From Nymphaea colorata (Eukaryota > Streptophyta > Magnoliopsida > Nymphaeales > Nymphaeaceae), in assembly GCF_008831285.2 (NCBI RefSeq), contig NC_045143.1, positions 23,874,302-23,938,301 of the forward strand: DNA of 64,000 nucleotides, written 5' to 3'. Shown in pieces: positions 60,438 to 64,000 of this stretch. Under the pieces are notes generated by a model. That model searched no databases. It saw only the letters and a program-made list of their open reading frames with translations, and was not told the origin of the DNA. How positions within the stretch are numbered: position 1 is the stretch's first letter; every line of letters begins with the position of its first letter. A program made the position numbers and the translations under genes.

Positions 60438-61020
60438 TAATATATTGTTAAATTGTAAAAGGTACCATCTGTTGCTAAAAATGTTGCAAAAAGTGATTCC
60501 ATTGCTCAAACATGTCCAAACAATTAGCTGTCACAAATATACATTTTCCAATGGTTTTTAACGACTTAAAATAAAAAATAACCTTCTCCATAGAGGTGGC
60601 CAATTAATTTCAATCCTCTCACACACACACACACACACACAATATCCCTTTACTTGTTTAAACGTTTACGAGGATATGCTGATTCGTCCTTGGAACGTAG
60701 GATAGGAAACCTATTGATGGCAGTTTACTATACCACGCTTGAGACCAACGGAAGAAAGAGGATCATTTTCTCAGCTCCTTATTGTTCAAATATGTTTCCT
60801 TCACGCTAGTACTTGCGGTCTCTCGTTCACATACGAAATGCCCTCTAACCTTTCTTTTACTTAAAATAATATTTAAATACTTTGTTTGTTCTTTTTTTAT
60901 TTATTTGCCTTGTTCTGCAGACAGGTTGAATTTGGTGTCTTGTTTCCACATGGAGGCGTAAATAAAGACGTGTGAAGGAGGGAAGAGAGGGGGGAGGGAG
61001 AATTCTGGGTTGATGTCTTG
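60438..61020. other. Spacer upstream of the WDR26-type gene
   Basis: A short (CA)n tract lies at about 60622-60641. The rest is AT-rich and probably includes distal promoter. No gene is seen. Confidence 0.45.
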
Positions 61021-62692
61021 TTTCCCTTCTTTTTCTTGATTCTCAATGCAAAAGCGAGAGAGAGAGAAAGGGAGAAAGAGAGAGAAAGTCTTGTGGGATA
61101 CGCCGTCAGATAAGCGGGGATGAAGGGTAACTGAGGGCTTTTGGTCTTTTTCCTGTCCTCTTGCGTTACCTCCTCTTCGTTTTCCAGTCGGGTCTCAATC
61201 TTGTCTGCTTGCCCTTTGAAGAATCAATCCCTTCCGGGGGAAAAACCCGTAGTTGGTCTTCCTTCTCCATTATTCAACAATCCCAATTCATTTTTTGGTT
61301 TCTTTCTGCTATCTCTTCAATGGATATGTAATTCATTCGGCGTTCATAGATCTGTGCAATCGTATCCTGTGATTTAAGGTTAGGCGTTAACCACCGATCA
61401 ACCTATTAAAGTAATCGTTTTCGTTATATTCCTTGTTCATTTCTTTTCTTTGTGCTTTCCTGTTTTCTTGTGTTTCCATTTATTTGCCTTTTCTGCTTTC
61501 TTGTGTGCGCGTGTGTGCGTGTGTGTGTTAATCACCTTGCTTTTCCTATGGTGAATCTTCTTTACACTGTGTTCTGCTCCTCGCTCTGGCTTTTTCCATT
61601 CTTTCAGTCTGTTTATCCTTCCATTTGCTTGTTGTTGAAAATATTTTTCCAGAGTCAGATTCCTTTATTTATATCACTGTGCATTTATTTGAGGGTTCAT
61701 TTCCTTTGTTCTTGGGATATGTATGGGTTCACTTATTTTCTTCAAGATGTCCTTCAAGTTCTCATGTTTGCAAAGAGGCATTGCTGATTGTTTGGTTATT
61801 TAATGAATCACCTCATAATTGATGGTTAAATTGGTGCACATGTTTGTCCACTGAATCTATTTATTGTATATACAAACTGAGCTTTGGAAATGAAGGTACA
61901 TAGAAGAGTCACTTGGTCGCCGTCAAAATCTGCATTATCGACTAACTCGATTTCTATTTCTCAATGTAGACCACATTGATTCAGCAAGGGGCCTACAACA
62001 GTCACAGGACAACGTGAATATGCGAGCCATTTGCTAAGTAAAGTAGTGTGAAATGTTCCTTCAGCTACATCTTAAAACAACTTATAGGGCATATGTAGGC
62101 TATGACCCATTTTTCTCATTGTAGGAATCTAATGAAAGGTTTTTTGCCTCCTTGATTATGCTCATCTTGTCTTCTCATGGTTCTAGATAGGCAATGCCAC
62201 ATTTTTACCGTTTGTTATTTAGTCAATGATTGCATGTTGATGATAATGCACTTCTTCCTGGATCTGGGTTTATTTATTTTTGTTTGATGTAGATAGTTTT
62301 TTTTTTGTCATGATAAGGTGCTAGCTCTATGTTATTGTCATATGGTGGTAGAACCACATGGTCACAAGTACTTGTCTAGTACAGAGAAGTTACAACTACA
62401 AGTGTCCATGTGGGGACACATTAGTGTTCTTTCTATGTGCATTATAGAGATTTAATTTTTCTTTCAGATGCTGTTGTACTGGACCTCTGTATAATCAACT
62501 GTACATGTTGAAAGTTCATGGTTTTGCTGCTCAAGTTTTGGAATCATAATCTAGCTGTATGTTCCCATTCAGGAGATATGATGTTAACCTTGTAAGTTGT
62601 TGCAAGGCATTTGATTAAACTTCATTCTCTGCTCCATCTGCCTACTTGGTGCTAGGCCATTTATGGGATAAACTGTGGCCTTTGCACATTTC
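61020..62692 (+). promoter_or_regulatory. Probable promoter, 5' UTR and 5' UTR intron of the WDR26-type gene
   Basis: A GA-rich tract at 61050-61090 is followed by pyrimidine-rich leader-like sequence to about 61375. The start codon lies 1.3 kb further on, across AT-rich, stop-filled DNA, so a 5' UTR intron is likely. Possible sites are a donor at TTAAG/GTTAGG near 61377 and an acceptor at GGTGCTAG near 62655 or TTCAG near 62573. cDNA would be needed to settle them. Confidence 0.4.
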
Positions 62693-63484
62693 ATGGGAGG
62701 TGTAGAGGACAATGAACCACCTTTGAAACGTGTCAGATCATCACCTGAAGAATTGAGGAGTGTCTCAAAGAACTCGTCTCTTATAGAGCCTATTGGCTCT
62801 TTTGGAGACACAATGGCAAAATCTTTACCTTATGTAAGGAACGAGACAGTCGGTTCTATGGGTGTTATAAAAAAGGTGGAATTTGTCAGGATAATTACAA
62901 AGGCTCTCTATACCATGGGTTATGAGAAAAGTGGTGCACTTCTGGAAGAGGAATCTGGAATACCACTACATTCACCCACTGTCAGCTTGTTCATGCAGCA
63001 GGTTCTTGATGGAAACTGGGATGAAAGTGTCACCACATTGGGAAAAATTGGACAGTTGGAAGATAGTGTATTCAAGTCTGCAACTTTTTTGGTATTTGAG
63101 CAGAAGTTTTTTGAGCTTCTTGAAAATGGTGATGTTCTTGATGCATTGAAGACACTGAGAATGGAAATTGCACCTCTATGTATAAAGAAGGATAGAGTGC
63201 ACGAGCTTGCAGGTTGCATTATATCTCCTTCTCTATGTAATGAACTTGTGCTTGGAAACAAGGGTCTGCTGCATCGAAGTACGCGCTTCAGGCTTCTTGA
63301 AGAACTGCAGAAGTTGCTTCCTCCTGCTGTTATGGTACCTGAAAGGAGGCTGGAGTATCTGGTTGAACAGGCTCTTACTGTGCAAAGAGAATCATGCATC
63401 TTCCACAACTCTGTGGATAGTGCACTTTCTCTCTACACTGATCATCAGTGTGGGAGAGATCAGATTCCCACCAAGACAATTCAG
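62693..63484 (+). CDS. WDR26: WDR26-type LisH-CTLH-WD40 protein, first coding exon (partial)
   Basis: The ATG at 62693 opens MGGVEDNEPPLKRVR, matching the usual start of plant WDR26 homologues; codons upstream are in frame but begin with GTG. The exon holds 264 codons and ends in frame at CAG/GTCAGA (63484). Residues about 63-95 (EFVRIITKALYTMGYEKSGA) form a LisH domain and about 96-155 a CTLH domain; VHELAGCIISPS, LEELQKLLPPAVMVPERRLE, CIFHNS and LYTDHQCGRDQIP follow as in the family. The WD40 propeller must be encoded beyond the window. Such proteins are scaffold subunits of GID/CTLH-type E3 ubiquitin ligases and, in plants, interact with TOPLESS-type and small GTPase regulators. The exon is intact. 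Confidence 0.9.
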
Positions 63485-64000
63485 GTCAGAGTTTGTTCCT
63501 TTGTTTCAAAATGACTTATCTCAATAATTCCATGGGTCTGACCGTCTGAGTGCCTTTGTTTGGTTAAAATAGATTGTCAATAGTAGACGTAAGTGATCTT
63601 TTCCTCTTCTCTTGTTTGAGCTTTGAGCTACTATTCAGCACTTAGTAATTATAAAGTACACTTGTTAACTAAATGATGAAGAATTTTTTTCCTTATTTGA
63701 AGAGACTGGTGACTTGCATACATGCTCAAGTTTTCAGTAGCATTGGATACTAATATTCAGATTATAATCTTGCAGTGTTACTGTACTTGATTCACAATAA
63801 CATTTTTATGTCTACAATTACTTTCTATATATTTTAGTTGTTGCATTTGAATATTATCTACTTCGAGTGACTATCCCTTACTAGTCTCTTGAGGGGCTTC
63901 ATTGACTTGTGTCTGACTTCCAATTTTAATACATTCTAGATATTGGATGGAAGATCATCAGATTAGTTAATAAATAATACGATCTTGATGGTTGAACTTG
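63485..64000 (+). other. WDR26: First coding-region intron of the WDR26-type gene (partial)
   Basis: It starts GTCAGA. The rest to the window edge is AT-rich with stops in every frame, and no WD40 sequence is present. Confidence 0.7.

Noticed and set aside
63940-63975. Possible second coding exon of the WDR26-type gene (ILDGRSSD after TTCTAG)
   Set aside because: The frame stops after eight codons and does not match the expected WD40 sequence.

Overview
The window is nuclear DNA of a flowering plant. The signs are spliced plant genes with AT-rich introns, a nuclear copy of the plastid gene ycf1, plant Copia, chromovirus, LINE and CACTA elements, and many TA and GA microsatellites. I cannot name the species. 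About 60 kb of repeat-rich DNA separates two host genes, which suggests a large or transposon-rich genome, or a gene-poor neighbourhood.

Two host genes lie at the edges and both run off the window. At the left (521-2930, minus strand) are the first five coding exons of a DUF616 protein of the TOD1/MUCI70 type, probably a Golgi type II membrane protein. All five junctions keep frame (365 codons). At the right (62693-63484, plus strand) is the first coding exon of a WDR26-type protein with LisH and CTLH domains, a ubiquitin-ligase scaffold; its WD40 propeller lies beyond the window.

Layout between the genes: 3.5-7.9 kb holds a MITE-like foldback, an orphan CACTA end and microsatellites. 7.9-9.8 kb is a truncated Copia (LTR, primer site, gag, protease). 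9.86-11.44 kb is plastid-derived ycf1 between 59-bp direct repeats. 12.3-18.1 kb is a GC-rich L1-type LINE (minus) between two 107-bp direct repeats. 18.67-25.18 kb is a Copia (minus) with 457-bp LTRs, a long repeat-filled leader and a deleted integrase core. 29.0-34.1 kb is a decayed CACTA element (minus). 34.99-40.21 kb is a complete Copia with 193-bp LTRs and a perfect 5-bp target duplication. 42.48-50.70 kb is a satellite array of about 168-bp monomers split by a chromovirus (43.44-48.85 kb). 50.7-53.9 kb is a second CACTA remnant (plus), and 55.9-56.75 kb a FAR1/MULE-like remnant. 57-61 kb holds mostly unassigned AT-rich DNA and a tandem MITE-like repeat.

No mobile element looks able to move by itself. 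Reading frames are broken, and the two Copias that retain reverse transcriptase and the LINE have changed catalytic motifs; only the chromovirus keeps YLDD. I see no operon, CRISPR array or other unknown multi-gene system. The most interesting features are structural: a satellite with recurrent half-length monomers and an in-phase chromovirus insertion, the ycf1 fragment framed by direct repeats, and the unusually long repeats around the LINE. All calls come from reading the sequence without database searches; percentage identities are counts by eye.
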